A DNA stretch of 64,000 nt, from contig CAWIXB010000001.1 in the NCBI GenBank assembly GCA_963839955.1, positions 2,976,001 to 3,040,000 of the forward strand. Direction: 5' to 3'. A program made the translations under genes and the position numbers. Positions 16,477 to 25,084 of this stretch are shown here, one piece after another. Each line of letters begins with the position of its first letter. Position 1 is the stretch's first letter. This stretch comes from CAWIXB01 sp963839955 (lineage in GTDB: Bacteria > Actinomycetota > Actinomycetes > JACCUZ01). The notes below the pieces were generated by a model, which was not told the DNA's origin, did no database searches, and worked only from the letters and a program-made list of their open reading frames with translations.

Positions 16477-18431
16477 CGACGGACGAATGTCAGCAGGATG
16501 AAGGTGTAGTCCAGCCCGGTGCGCGGCCAGTGCACCGGACGCTCGTCGTGGTCCAGGGCGAGGTCGCCGACCAGCTCGAGCCCCTCCTCGTCAGCCGCGC
16601 GCACGAGGTCCTTGATCTCGTCCGGGCTGAAGATGTGGACCGGTACGCCGTACGCCGTCTTGCCCGTCGTGTCGGGCGGCTCCTTGTCGAAGTCCGTGGA
16701 CACGCACAGCACACCGCCCGGCCGCAGGATGCGTGCCGACTCGGCCAGGAACGGGCGCACAGGGACGCCGTGCTCGATGACGCTCATGCAGGTGACCGCG
16801 TCGAACGAGCCTGCGTCGAACCCGGTCTGCGTCACGTCGCCGTAGGCGAACCGCACCGGGCCGCGCCGCGCCTCGTTGCCGAACTCCAGGTTGATGCCGA
16901 GCAGGTCGGTCAGCCCGAACAGCCGCAGCCACGGCAGGACGCTGGAGTAGCGTGCCGCGCCGGCGTCGACCACCCGCGCGTCACGGCCGACCCGTGACAC
17001 GACCGCGGCAACCGCACCCAGCGCGTCCCAGTTCTTCGGCTTGTCGCGGTGCAGCGGCAACCGCAGACGGCGGCACTCGCTCACCACCGCGTCGGCCTCG
17101 GCGCGGGTGCGCAGCACCGCCGTCGGGGCCACCAGCGTCGGGACCGCCCGCTGGCCTCCGGGCAGGACGCGTCGCTCGATGAGCGTGCGCGCACCCACGC
17201 GGGCCCAGAGCACCCGCTCGGCGACCCGCTTGGCGTACTCGAGCGCCCGTCCTCCGGGCGGTGCCGCTACGGCCATCGGACGCTCTCCTCGGCTGGTGTC
17301 GTCGTCGGTGTCGGCTGCTTTCGGGTGGGGCGACTCGGTCGCGACCAGCGCGTCGAGGTAGGCCTTCCACGGCGCGTCCGCGCCGCCGGGCTCGATGCCG
17401 CCGCGCAGCCGGTCGAGCAGTCCCGGCTCGTCGTAGAGGCGGCGGATCGCGTCGGCCAGCGGTGCGACCTCGCCGGCCGGGACGACCAGCCCGTCGACGC
17501 CGTCGCGGACCTGGTCGGGCAACGTCCCTGCATCGGTGGCGATGACCGGAACGCCGTGCGCCAGCGCCAGCCAGCCGTTCTGCGTCGAGGTGCCGGCCCG
17601 GTAGGGCAGCACGGCCGCGTCGACGTCCTCGAACAGCCTGGCGAACTCCGCCGAGGGCACGTAGCCGTCACGAAGCTCCACGCGGTCGGCCAGCCCGAGC
17701 TCGGCCACCAGAGCCCGGGTGCCCTCGCTGCCGCCCCAGAACTCCCCCGCCACCGTCAACCCGACATCGGGCACTGTCGCGAGGGCGCGCAGGAGCACGT
17801 CGAGACCCTTGTATGGCCGCACGATGCCGAAGAACAGCAGCCGCCGGACCGCCTTGCCCTCGCGCGTGGGGGCCCGCGGCGGGGCCGCCGTGAAGGGCGG
17901 CAGGTCAGCGACCGCTGCCGGGGTATCGGTGAGCCCGGCCGCGACCTTGGCCTGGTCCGGCGAGTGCACGAGCAGGGAGTCGACCCGGTCGAGCAGCGCC
18001 GTCACCAGGCGGCGGTCACCGCGACGCTGCTCGTGCGGCAGCACGTTGTGGCAGAGGGCGACGACCTTCGGTCGCCGGCCGCCGCGACGCTTGCCCATGG
18101 CCCCCAGCAGGCTGAGGTACGCCGGTGCCTGGACGGGCGTGACGACGACGATCACCACCAGGTCGTAGTCGCTGCGGCCCAGCCGCCGGCCGACCCGCAC
18201 CCAGCTGTCCGGCCGGTACCACGCGAGCGGGAACGTCGTCGCGGGGAACGGCTCGCCGTCGGCCTCGGCGGTCCGCTGCTGGCCCGGGTAGAGGAACGCG
18301 GGGTACTGCGCCGACCAGGAGAGCAGCTCGACGTCGTGGCCGGCCCGGGAGAAGCGGTGGGCGAGCTCCGTCGTGTGCGCGGCGATGCCGCCCTTGTAGG
18401 GATAGGTGGGTCCGACGATGGCGATGCGCAC
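16473..18431 (-). CDS. GT4 glycosyltransferase joined in frame to a SAM methyltransferase
   Basis: This open frame of 652 residues holds two enzymes. Residues 1-380 are a GT-B glycosyltransferase (GPTYPYKGGIAAHTTELAHR, LLFFGIVRPYKGLDVLLRAL, YRAGTSTQNGWLALAHGVPV). Residues 386-652 are a class I methyltransferase (VVDAGAARYSSVLPWL, CMSVIEHGVPV, RILRPGGVLCVSTDFD). No stop separates them. At the joint (17276) an ATG is preceded by GAGGAG 8 nt upstream, so the methyltransferase could also be made alone. A true fusion, loss of a stop, or a sequencing error are all possible. The GTG at 18431 begins the GT. Confidence 0.8.
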   Translation of the reverse strand: MRIAIVGPTYPYKGGIAAHTTELAHRFSRAGHDVELLSWSAQYPAFLYPGQQRTAEADGEPFPATTFPLAWYRPDSWVRVGRRLGRSDYDLVVIVVVTPVQAPAYLSLLGAMGKRRGGRRPKVVALCHNVLPHEQRRGDRRLVTALLDRVDSLLVHSPDQAKVAAGLTDTPAAVADLPPFTAAPPRAPTREGKAVRRLLFFGIVRPYKGLDVLLRALATVPDVGLTVAGEFWGGSEGTRALVAELGLADRVELRDGYVPSAEFARLFEDVDAAVLPYRAGTSTQNGWLALAHGVPVIATDAGTLPDQVRDGVDGLVVPAGEVAPLADAIRRLYDEPGLLDRLRGGIEPGGADAPWKAYLDALVATESPHPKAADTDDDTSRGERPMAVAAPPGGRALEYAKRVAERVLWARVGARTLIERRVLPGGQRAVPTLVAPTAVLRTRAEADAVVSECRRLRLPLHRDKPKNWDALGAVAAVVSRVGRDARVVDAGAARYSSVLPWLRLFGLTDLLGINLEFGNEARRGPVRFAYGDVTQTGFDAGSFDAVTCMSVIEHGVPVRPFLAESARILRPGGVLCVSTDFDKEPPDTTGKTAYGVPVHIFSPDEIKDLVRAADEEGLELVGDLALDHDERPVHWPRTGLDYTFILLTFVRR

Positions 18432-18447
18432 GGGCGCCAACCTAACG

Positions 18448-19440
18448 TCAGCGATCGGCCGGGACGGACTGGGGCCAGCCGTTCCCGCGCCGCGAACGCC
18501 GCTCCCACGACGCCCAGAAACCGGCCTGGGCGAAGTCCACGACGACGAGGACGACCCGCGAGACGAGGGCCAGCGCCAGGGCCGGGCTGCTGCCACCGGC
18601 GATCGAGCCGAGCGTCAGCACGAGTGCTGCCTCGCGGAAGCCCGCACCCGCCGGCGCGATGATGAACATCGGCCCGACGCCGTAGGACAGCGCGAAGCCG
18701 CCGATGCTCACCGCGAAGGCCCGCCATCCGTGCTCGCCGCCGAGCCCCTGCACCAGCAGGTACGCGTGCATCCCGAAGAAGCACCACGAGACCGCCTGCC
18801 AGCCGAGAGCGCGCAGGGTCCCCCGGAACGACATCTGGACGCCCAGCGGCTCTCGTTTCATCAGGCGCAGCGGCACGTCGAGCGCCCGTCGCAGCACCGG
18901 CGGGTACAGCGCCGCGAGCAGGAGAGGAACCAGCAGGCCGACGTACCAGAAGTGGCGCGCGGTGCTCAGCTCGCCGACCGGCAGCAGGATCGCCGCCAGG
19001 CAGAGCGCGGAGGTGATCGACACCACCAGGGTCAGGACGCCGGCAGCGAGCGACGTCCGGCGCGGCACGTGGTACTCGCGTGAGACGGAGATCAGTGCGA
19101 CGACTGGCCACACGGCGCCGGGGAGGTACTTGCCGAGCTGGCTGACGAAGTAGACCCGAGCCGCCGGGCGCACCGGCAGCGGGGACCCCAGATCCTTCAC
19201 GATCGCGCGGTAGGCCTGGACCCCGGCGAGCTGCGCGATCACCGCCGGCGGGACGCAGGCCGCAACCCACCACCACGAGAGCTCCCCGAACACCTTGACG
19301 AGCTCGTCCCACCGCCGCGCGATGAAGAACGCACCGAACGCCAGGACGGCGATGCCGAAGGCGGCCTTCACCCACGTCGCGGGACCAGGGCGCCCCCGGC
19401 CCCGAGCCGGGGCGTCCCCCGGCGGCGGGGCGTCGCTCAC
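18448..19440 (-). CDS. Flippase-like / lysylphosphatidylglycerol-synthase TM-domain protein
   Basis: This 330-residue polytopic protein of the UPF0104/LPG_synthase_TM family has about eight hydrophobic segments between residues 25 and 312. Family signatures include VYFVSQLGKYLPGAVWP, GMHAYLLVQGLG and APAGAGFREAALVL. Members without a catalytic domain are thought to move or act on lipids in the membrane. In this operon, a role in handling a lipid-linked glycan is inferred. The GTG start is one base after the GT2 stop, and 16 bp separate it from the GT4-methyltransferase. Confidence 0.85.
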   Translation of the reverse strand: MSDAPPPGDAPARGRGRPGPATWVKAAFGIAVLAFGAFFIARRWDELVKVFGELSWWWVAACVPPAVIAQLAGVQAYRAIVKDLGSPLPVRPAARVYFVSQLGKYLPGAVWPVVALISVSREYHVPRRTSLAAGVLTLVVSITSALCLAAILLPVGELSTARHFWYVGLLVPLLLAALYPPVLRRALDVPLRLMKREPLGVQMSFRGTLRALGWQAVSWCFFGMHAYLLVQGLGGEHGWRAFAVSIGGFALSYGVGPMFIIAPAGAGFREAALVLTLGSIAGGSSPALALALVSRVVLVVVDFAQAGFWASWERRSRRGNGWPQSVPADR

Positions 19441-19441
19441 G

Positions 19442-20422
19442 TCACTCCGAACGGGACCGGACGATGAGGTCGGCCAACAGCGCCAGCGCTGCGGTGAGCA
19501 GACCGGTGACGAAGAGCAACACCGTGTTGATCGCGAAGTAGAACGGATGGACGATCATGTCGTAGATTCCCTTGGCCAGCGCGAGCGCCAGCAACCACAG
19601 CGCCGCGGGCATCAGCACCTTCAGCGGGTTGAAGTACATGACCATGCGCAGCACCTGGAGGATGTAGCGGTAGGCGTCCTTCACGAAGTGGAACTTCGAG
19701 GTGCCCGCGCGCTTCGCGTAGTCGATCTCCAGGTAGTCGACGGTGTGCTGGTTGGAGAGAAAGGCCAGCGTGATCGTCGTGACGCAGGAGAAGCCGGGGG
19801 GCAGCAGCCGCAGATAGCGCAGCGACACGTCGCGACGGAACGCCCGCAATCCGGAGTTGAGGTCGGGGATCCGGGTGCCCGACAGCTTCTCGGCGAACTT
19901 GCGGATCGCCCATTTGGCCGGGATCCGCAGGAACCTGTGACTGCCCTGCTCGGTGGTTCGGGCCCCTACCACTTGGTCGACCCCGGGGTTGTCGATGAGG
20001 TACTGCACGAACTCCGGGATGCGCTCGTTCGGGTAGGTCATGTCGGCATCGGTCCACACGACGACCTCGCCGAGAGCCTCGCGGGTGCCGATGCGCCGCG
20101 CGGTGCCGGAGCCGCCGTTGCGCCGGAATGGCATCAACCGCAGGTTGGGGAAGCGCTCGAGCGCCTCGGTCAGGACCATCAGCGTGTCGTCGGTGGACGC
20201 GTCGTCGATCGCGAGCAGCTCGTAGGGCATCCCGCTGGCATCCATGGCCGCGGTGATGCGCTCCACCTCGAGCAGCACGTGGTCCTGCTCGTTGTAGCAG
20301 GGCAGCACGATGGTCACGGCCGGCCGCTCGGTGTCGAGGCGGGGCCCGCCCGAGCGCACGCTCAGGTGGTGGGGCGCCGGGTTGTCGGGCTCGGGAACGC
20401 GAAACGACGCGGACGAGGTCAC
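19442..20422 (-). CDS. GT2 polyprenol-phosphate-type glycosyltransferase
   Basis: This 326-residue protein is a GT-A domain (about 35-240; VTIVLPCYNEQDHV, AIDDASTDDTL, WTDADMTYP with the DxD) followed by two C-terminal membrane helices (about 262-280 and 290-318). That architecture is typical of DPM/GtrB-like enzymes that charge polyprenyl phosphate with a sugar for transfer outside the membrane. It may serve the GT-C enzymes of the window. SLRYLRLLPPGFSCVTTITLAF also fits this family. The GTG start has AGGAG about 9 nt upstream. Confidence 0.87.
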   Translation of the reverse strand: MTSSASFRVPEPDNPAPHHLSVRSGGPRLDTERPAVTIVLPCYNEQDHVLLEVERITAAMDASGMPYELLAIDDASTDDTLMVLTEALERFPNLRLMPFRRNGGSGTARRIGTREALGEVVVWTDADMTYPNERIPEFVQYLIDNPGVDQVVGARTTEQGSHRFLRIPAKWAIRKFAEKLSGTRIPDLNSGLRAFRRDVSLRYLRLLPPGFSCVTTITLAFLSNQHTVDYLEIDYAKRAGTSKFHFVKDAYRYILQVLRMVMYFNPLKVLMPAALWLLALALAKGIYDMIVHPFYFAINTVLLFVTGLLTAALALLADLIVRSRSE

Positions 20423-20464
20423 GGGGTGGTGCTCCTGCGGGGTGGACGGTTGAGGAACGCCCCG

Positions 20465-20470
20465 AGGGTA
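20465..20470 (-). promoter_or_regulatory. -10 box TACCCT upstream of GT2/flippase/GT4 operon
   Basis: TANNNT box in the 60-base gap after the SpoIID gene. It predicts a leader of about 36 nt containing AGGAG, so the three downstream genes may have their own promoter. Confidence 0.35.
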
Positions 20471-20482
20471 GCGCCCGGGTTG

Positions 20483-21778
20483 CTAGCTGCCGATGCCGAA
20501 GTACGTCGAGCGCAGGCCGCCGAGCGTGCGGAGCTGGTCTCCGGTGAGGTTCTGGGCGGTGGGGACACCGGCCCTGGTGCCCTCGAGCCTGACCGTCAGG
20601 ATGCGCCCGCCGAACAGCGCGCCGCGGCCGTCGCGGGTCACGATCATCCGGTCCAGGTGTCCCAGGGCCGGGTAGGTCGACTGGAGCTTGGCCACCGTCA
20701 GCCCTGCGGTCCACTGGGGGTAGTGATCGAAGCTGTCGGGGCCGAACGTGAGGTAGGGCTGGCTGCCGGCCGCCATCTGGCCGCCGTTGGAGGCGCTGAA
20801 CTGGGTGAACGCCGGCTCTCCGTTGTAGGTCCGGATCCACTCGGCCGTCGCCACGATGGCGGCGTTCGTCGACGCCTCGGCCTGCACGACGCTGCCGCTG
20901 GGCAGCGTGGCGCGCTCACCCCGGTAGACCTGGCAGGCCGTGCTGTCGCAGGTCTGGTCGACCGATGAGCCGTTCTCGCGGTCGTTGGTCGCGTAGGTGC
21001 GTGCCGCCACCGCTTGGGCGTTCAGCGCGTCGGCGTCCCAGCCGGCCGGCATCTCGCGGGGCACGACCCCGCGCAGGTAGCGCTCCATCATCACGCTGTT
21101 GATGCGCAGCAGCGTGGTCGGGCCGGTCCGGCGCGCCTCGATCGACCCGTTGTAGTCGGTCACCGTGCCGTCGACGTAGCGCAGCCGCGTGGTGCCGGAC
21201 CGGTCGAAGGAGTAGCCGGTCGCGTGCGACCCGAGGTAGGCCTGCCAGCCGGCCGAGGTCTTGGCCATCAGCTGGATGCGCAGCTGGTCAGTGGTGGGCT
21301 TGATGCCCCAGGCCGTCACGGTCAGGCCGCCGAGCTTCGCGGGCAGCGTGCGGCTGGCAGCGCCCGACTGGAGCCAGGCGACGTGCAGCCCGGTCTGCGG
21401 GAGCACGACCAGACCGCAGTTGGCCTTGCCGGTCATGCTGTAGTCGCACTGCCGGCCGGTCCCCTCGGCCCCCGCGTTGGTCAGCGCGACCCGGATCGCC
21501 GCGTCGGGCTCGTTCGCCCGTGCGGTGCCCGGGTAGTAGGTCGAGGTGATGGTCCGCCAGGTCTGACCGGCCTCGCCGCGGCTCTTGGAGCCGTACTGCG
21601 AGAGCCCGCGGCCGTGGCCGAAGCCCCTGCCGGTGAGGTTGTAGGTACCGTCGGCGGGACGTTCATGGACCTCCGGCGCCGCCTCGACGCGGGCCTGCGC
21701 AGGCAGAGCCGGGACCGTCGCCAGAACGGCGGCGGCGATCGCCGTCACGGCTGCCCAGGCCCCCCCACGCATGGTCAC
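20483..21778 (-). CDS. Secreted SpoIID/LytB-domain protein
   Basis: This 431-residue protein has a signal peptide (MRGGAWAAVTAIAAAVLAT then an Ala-rich cleavage region). The RGFGHGRGLSQYGSKSRGEAG motif (quoted to its GEAG end) and the SpoIID core LRGVVPREMPAGWDADALNA plus AVAARTYA follow. SpoIID proteins are lytic transglycosylases acting on denuded glycan, so it pairs functionally with the upstream amidase. The GTG at 21778 overlaps the amidase stop (GTGA); an ATG two codons later is an alternative. In non-sporulating actinobacteria the role is general wall remodelling, by inference. Confidence 0.88.
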   Translation of the reverse strand: MTMRGGAWAAVTAIAAAVLATVPALPAQARVEAAPEVHERPADGTYNLTGRGFGHGRGLSQYGSKSRGEAGQTWRTITSTYYPGTARANEPDAAIRVALTNAGAEGTGRQCDYSMTGKANCGLVVLPQTGLHVAWLQSGAASRTLPAKLGGLTVTAWGIKPTTDQLRIQLMAKTSAGWQAYLGSHATGYSFDRSGTTRLRYVDGTVTDYNGSIEARRTGPTTLLRINSVMMERYLRGVVPREMPAGWDADALNAQAVAARTYATNDRENGSSVDQTCDSTACQVYRGERATLPSGSVVQAEASTNAAIVATAEWIRTYNGEPAFTQFSASNGGQMAAGSQPYLTFGPDSFDHYPQWTAGLTVAKLQSTYPALGHLDRMIVTRDGRGALFGGRILTVRLEGTRAGVPTAQNLTGDQLRTLGGLRSTYFGIGS

Positions 21779-24078
21779 GGGATCGGCCACCATCGCACCG
21801 CGCCGGATGCCAGCGAGGTGAGGTTGAGGACCCGGTCGGAACGACGCGCGACCATGGAAGCGGAGCTGCCGCCGGCCCGGTCGGCCAACGCCGGAGCGGT
21901 CGCGGTACGGATCGAGCCCACGCGCTGCCACGACCCGCGTGACCCTGCCGTGAGGCGCAGGGAGTAGGGCCGGTCGGTGGTGCCCCAGCTGGAGGCGATG
22001 ACGCCGGAGAAGCTCGTCGATGCGAGATCGACGTCACCGCGCAGGACGCCACCGAGGTTGGTCCAGGTCGGGTCCCACCGCCCGGCGGTCTGGCGGTGGT
22101 ACCACGCGTGGTCGTCAACACCGTGTGTCATCACGTGCAGGATACCGTCGGGAGTGCGCACCGCGCCGACAGAAGTTCCACGAGCAAGCTGGCCGCCTTC
22201 GGCTCTCGGAGTGGCCCATCGGCCGACATATCCCGACGTCCAGGACAGCAGGTCGCCCTTGGGGCCGCGGGCGAGCACGGTCAGGGCGCTGCCCGTTGCG
22301 ACGAGGGCCGGCGGACCGGTCGCGGCACCTACCCGCTCCCAGACACTCGGCCAGACGCCGGCGGTGGACCGGCGCTTGACGTACACGTAGCCGTTCGTGC
22401 CGCGGGTTGCGACGACGATGCGGCCGTGTCCGTCGATACCGATCGTGGGCCGGCCGACGACGGCCGCCTCGAGCGCACGGCGCGCGACAGTGCGGCCGTC
22501 GGCCTGCTTGGTGAGGACTTCGAGCCCGCCGGACGACGTACGAAGGGCAAGGACGTAGGAGCCGTCCGCGAGCCGGACCGCGTCGGTCTGCGCGGTGCCG
22601 GCGACACTGACCGTCTTGGCGAACGGGCGGGCCGAGGCGCCGCCTGCCCAGCTGTCGACCACGACGTCGTACCGGCCGCCGGGCAGCGGGTAGCCGGTGT
22701 CGTCGATGAGCGGCACGGTCGCCGAGACGGCACCAGCGCCGGTGAGGCTTCGGATCGGGTAGCCGGTCTCGGCGTCACGCAGCTGCGCGCGCCAGGTCTG
22801 GCCGGCGTGGGTGACACCCGCCTTGACGGTCACGGCAGTGGACGTGGCCGAGGCGCTCGGTGCGACCAGGCCCGCGCCGAGGTAGGCGAGCGTCTTGGCG
22901 CGGATGGTCGACAGCTTCGCGTAGAGGTACTTGCCGGGACAGGCCGTGTACCCGGCGTCGCGGTGACCGGAGACGACGTTGAACGTCGCCGCCCTCCCGG
23001 ACGGATAACGGGAGGTGCCGCCACCGCTGGAGGTGAGCGACGACTTGGCGACCGGGTTGCGGTAGTAGAGGGAGAGCTTCCAGGCCATCACCCGGGCGAT
23101 GCCGTTGAGCATGGCCGTGGTGGGCGCGACGGTCTCGTAGTTGCCGATCGCGGAGACGCCGAAGGTCTGGGAGTTGAAGCCGCCGGTGTGGGCCCCGAGC
23201 ACGGCCTTGGTGATGCCTCCCGCGCGGCCTTCCCAGATGCGGCCGAAGCGGTCGACGAAGAAGTTGTAGCCGACGTCGGACCAACCGTTGCTGCGGGTGT
23301 GGTACGCGTACACGCCGCGCAGGATCTTCGGGACGTCGGCCGAGGCGTAGCCGTTCGAGCCGACCGTGTGGTGCACGAACCCGGTCTTGATCGTCGAGGT
23401 GTAGTTGGGCGAGCCGCTGCGCAGTCGCTCGTCGGCGCCCCACTGCTTGCGGGTGTAGATCGTCGGCTTCGCGGTGGCGGCCGCGGCGGACGCTGCGGGG
23501 ACGGCGGTCCCTACCGCCTCGTCGGCGTCGGAGTCACCGGGGTTGATCAGGTCGACCTTGAGGTCGCGCGGGAGCGTGCCGCTGCGCAGGTCGACGCGGA
23601 CCTGGTAGCCGTCGGACGAGCCGGCCCAGAGCGGCTCCGTGCCGGCGCGCAGGTGCGTGCCTTCCTGCCGGTCGGGTCGGGGTGCCGGGTCGAGCGCGGT
23701 CCACCCGCTCCAGCCGTGCTTGCCGTGAGTACGGACGAGGACGGTCAGGTCGGGCTCGGCGGCCGCGGGTCCGCGCTCCCACGTCACGCCGAGCAGGTCG
23801 AAGTCGGCCGACTCGCGAGCCGCCGTCAGAACCGCTGGGCGGCCCGGCGCCCGGCCGCGGTCCTGCGCAGCCACGTCGGTGCGCGCAACCTTTGACACCG
23901 CGAGGCTCTTGGTCGCCGCGACGGAGTCCAGCGCGTCTCCGTTCACCCCGGCCAGGGCGACGGCACGCACCTGGGGAGCCACCGGCTCCGGGGTGGCGGC
24001 CGGCGCGGTGAGCACGGGCAGGGCGGTGAGGCCGGGGACAGCCACGCTGAGGAGCAGGAACGAGGGGGCCTTGCGCAT
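21775..24078 (-). CDS. Secreted PGRP-type N-acetylmuramoyl-L-alanine amidase
   Basis: This 767-residue protein has a signal peptide (1-28), a linker, an amidase_2/PGRP domain (about 205-390) and a C-terminal repeat region (about 390-767) with beta-propeller-like strands. Zinc ligands are intact: H236 in FVHHTVG, H372 in GHRDAGY and C380 in YTACPGKYLY; Y271 is also conserved. It should cleave the peptide from MurNAc. It is first in an operon with SpoIID (4-bp overlap). GAGG lies 8 nt before the ATG. A sigma-28-like promoter at 24133-24159 suggests control separate from housekeeping genes. Confidence 0.93.
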   Translation of the reverse strand: MRKAPSFLLLSVAVPGLTALPVLTAPAATPEPVAPQVRAVALAGVNGDALDSVAATKSLAVSKVARTDVAAQDRGRAPGRPAVLTAARESADFDLLGVTWERGPAAAEPDLTVLVRTHGKHGWSGWTALDPAPRPDRQEGTHLRAGTEPLWAGSSDGYQVRVDLRSGTLPRDLKVDLINPGDSDADEAVGTAVPAASAAAATAKPTIYTRKQWGADERLRSGSPNYTSTIKTGFVHHTVGSNGYASADVPKILRGVYAYHTRSNGWSDVGYNFFVDRFGRIWEGRAGGITKAVLGAHTGGFNSQTFGVSAIGNYETVAPTTAMLNGIARVMAWKLSLYYRNPVAKSSLTSSGGGTSRYPSGRAATFNVVSGHRDAGYTACPGKYLYAKLSTIRAKTLAYLGAGLVAPSASATSTAVTVKAGVTHAGQTWRAQLRDAETGYPIRSLTGAGAVSATVPLIDDTGYPLPGGRYDVVVDSWAGGASARPFAKTVSVAGTAQTDAVRLADGSYVLALRTSSGGLEVLTKQADGRTVARRALEAAVVGRPTIGIDGHGRIVVATRGTNGYVYVKRRSTAGVWPSVWERVGAATGPPALVATGSALTVLARGPKGDLLSWTSGYVGRWATPRAEGGQLARGTSVGAVRTPDGILHVMTHGVDDHAWYHRQTAGRWDPTWTNLGGVLRGDVDLASTSFSGVIASSWGTTDRPYSLRLTAGSRGSWQRVGSIRTATAPALADRAGGSSASMVARRSDRVLNLTSLASGAVRWWPIP

Positions 24079-24132
24079 GAGCGGGGACCTCGGATGTGGT
24101 CGGGGAGGGGCACAAACAGATCGGCTTGACCC

Positions 24133-24159
24133 CTATCGGCGGAGCCCCGAGCGTCCTTA
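24133..24159 (-). promoter_or_regulatory. Sigma-28 (FliA/WhiG)-like promoter of the amidase gene
   Basis: On the minus strand TAAG and GCCGATAG are separated by exactly 15 bases, matching TAAA-N15-GCCGATAA at 10 of 12 positions. The predicted start near 24126 gives a leader of about 48 nt. A few such matches are expected by chance in a window this size; the position just upstream of a gene start is what makes it notable. Confidence 0.45.
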
Positions 24160-24232
24160 ACGGCATGGCCGGACATCGCGCGTGAGAATTTGCGCAACCA
24201 TGACAACCGACCGGGCGTGTCGCGCGTCGTGT

Positions 24233-24245
24233 CTAGATCTAGGCT
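24233..24245 (+). promoter_or_regulatory. -10 box TAGGCT within palindrome CTAGATCTAG, TIGR03089 gene
   Basis: TAGGCT (24240-24245) ends 8 nt before the ATG at 24254, suggesting a leaderless transcript. It overlaps a perfect 10-bp palindrome CTAGATCTAG (24233-24242). CTAG is scarce in most bacterial DNA, so the site may be a bound operator. Confidence 0.45.
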
Positions 24246-24253
24246 CGCGGCCG

Positions 24254-25054
24254 ATGCCGACCAACCCGCCGTCCTCCGCGACCGGTCCACCCGCGCTGCT
24301 CGCCGCGGCTCTCGCCGCGGACGCCGCTCGCCCGCTGCTCACCTACTACGGCGACGCGACCGGCGAGCGGATCGAGCTGTCCGTCGCGACGTACGCCAAC
24401 TGGGTCGCGAAGACCGCGAACCTGCTCCGCGACGAGCTCGGCGCAGCGCCGGGCGACGTCGTGGCTCTCGACCTGCCTCTGCACTGGCAGAGCGTCGTCT
24501 GGCTCGGCGCGTGCTGGGCAGGCGGACACGTCGCCGCACCGGGTGCCGCAGCCGAGGACGCCGAGGTGGTCGTCGACGCTGCCTCCGACTCTGCCGCGCG
24601 GCCGGAGAGCGGCCCTGCAGCGCGGGTCTCGCTCGGACTGGGCCCGATGGGCCTGCCCGTCGCGGGTCGCGCCGCGCCTCCGGGCGTCCTCGACTACGAC
24701 CGCGAGGTGCAGGGGCACGGCGACCGGTTCGACGGTCCGCCGCCCGACCCGGACGCCCGGGCCCTGCGTGTGCACGACCGGACCTGGACCGGGCGCGAGC
24801 TCGCCGGCGAGACGTACGCCGCGGCCGGTCGGTGGGGGCTGGCCGCCGGTGATCGCATCCTCGTCACCAGCCCGCCGGTCGCGCTGCCCGAGGCCCTGGC
24901 GTGCCTGCTCGTCCCACTGGCGGCGGGTGCGACGTCCGTGCTCTGCCGCGACCTCGACCCGGCCCGCGTCGGCGACCGCGTCGCGGCCGAACGAGTGGTG
25001 GCCTCGCTGGGAGCACTCCCCCGTTCACCGGCCGGTCTCCGCTCGGTCACCTAG
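24254..25054 (+). CDS. TIGR03089 family protein (degenerate AMP-binding-like)
   Basis: This 266-residue protein resembles the N-terminal part of acyl-CoA synthetases (LTYYGDATGERIELSVATYANWVAKTANLL, quoted here only as the LTYYGD and ATYANWVAKTAN blocks) but lacks the phosphate-binding loop and C-terminal domain, so ligase activity is unlikely. TIGR03089 proteins are actinobacterial and lie beside an LCP gene, as Rv3268 does next to Rv3267; the same pairing is seen here. Function is unknown. The ATG at 24254 follows a -10 box by 8 nt. Its stop TAG is part of the next gene's TAGACT box. Confidence 0.85.
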   Translation: MPTNPPSSATGPPALLAAALAADAARPLLTYYGDATGERIELSVATYANWVAKTANLLRDELGAAPGDVVALDLPLHWQSVVWLGACWAGGHVAAPGAAAEDAEVVVDAASDSAARPESGPAARVSLGLGPMGLPVAGRAAPPGVLDYDREVQGHGDRFDGPPPDPDARALRVHDRTWTGRELAGETYAAAGRWGLAAGDRILVTSPPVALPEALACLLVPLAAGATSVLCRDLDPARVGDRVAAERVVASLGALPRSPAGLRSVT

Positions 25055-25057
25055 ACT
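25052..25057 (+). promoter_or_regulatory. -10 box TAGACT for the first LCP gene
   Basis: TANNNT box whose first three bases are the TAG stop of the TIGR03089 gene. It predicts a leader of about 21 nt to the ATG at 25085. Confidence 0.35.
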
Positions 25058-25084
25058 TCGGGCTCAACCCGCCGGACGCGCCTG

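Noticed and set aside
22096..23895. A 599-codon plus-strand frame opposite the amidase
   Set aside because: Its composition is typical of antisense shadow frames and it has no recognisable motif, while the minus-strand amidase has all zinc ligands.
24079..24180. c-di-AMP (ydaO-type) riboswitch before the amidase gene
   Set aside because: Such elements often precede wall hydrolases in actinobacteria, but the leader after the predicted start is only about 48 nt and I could not fit the conserved helices.
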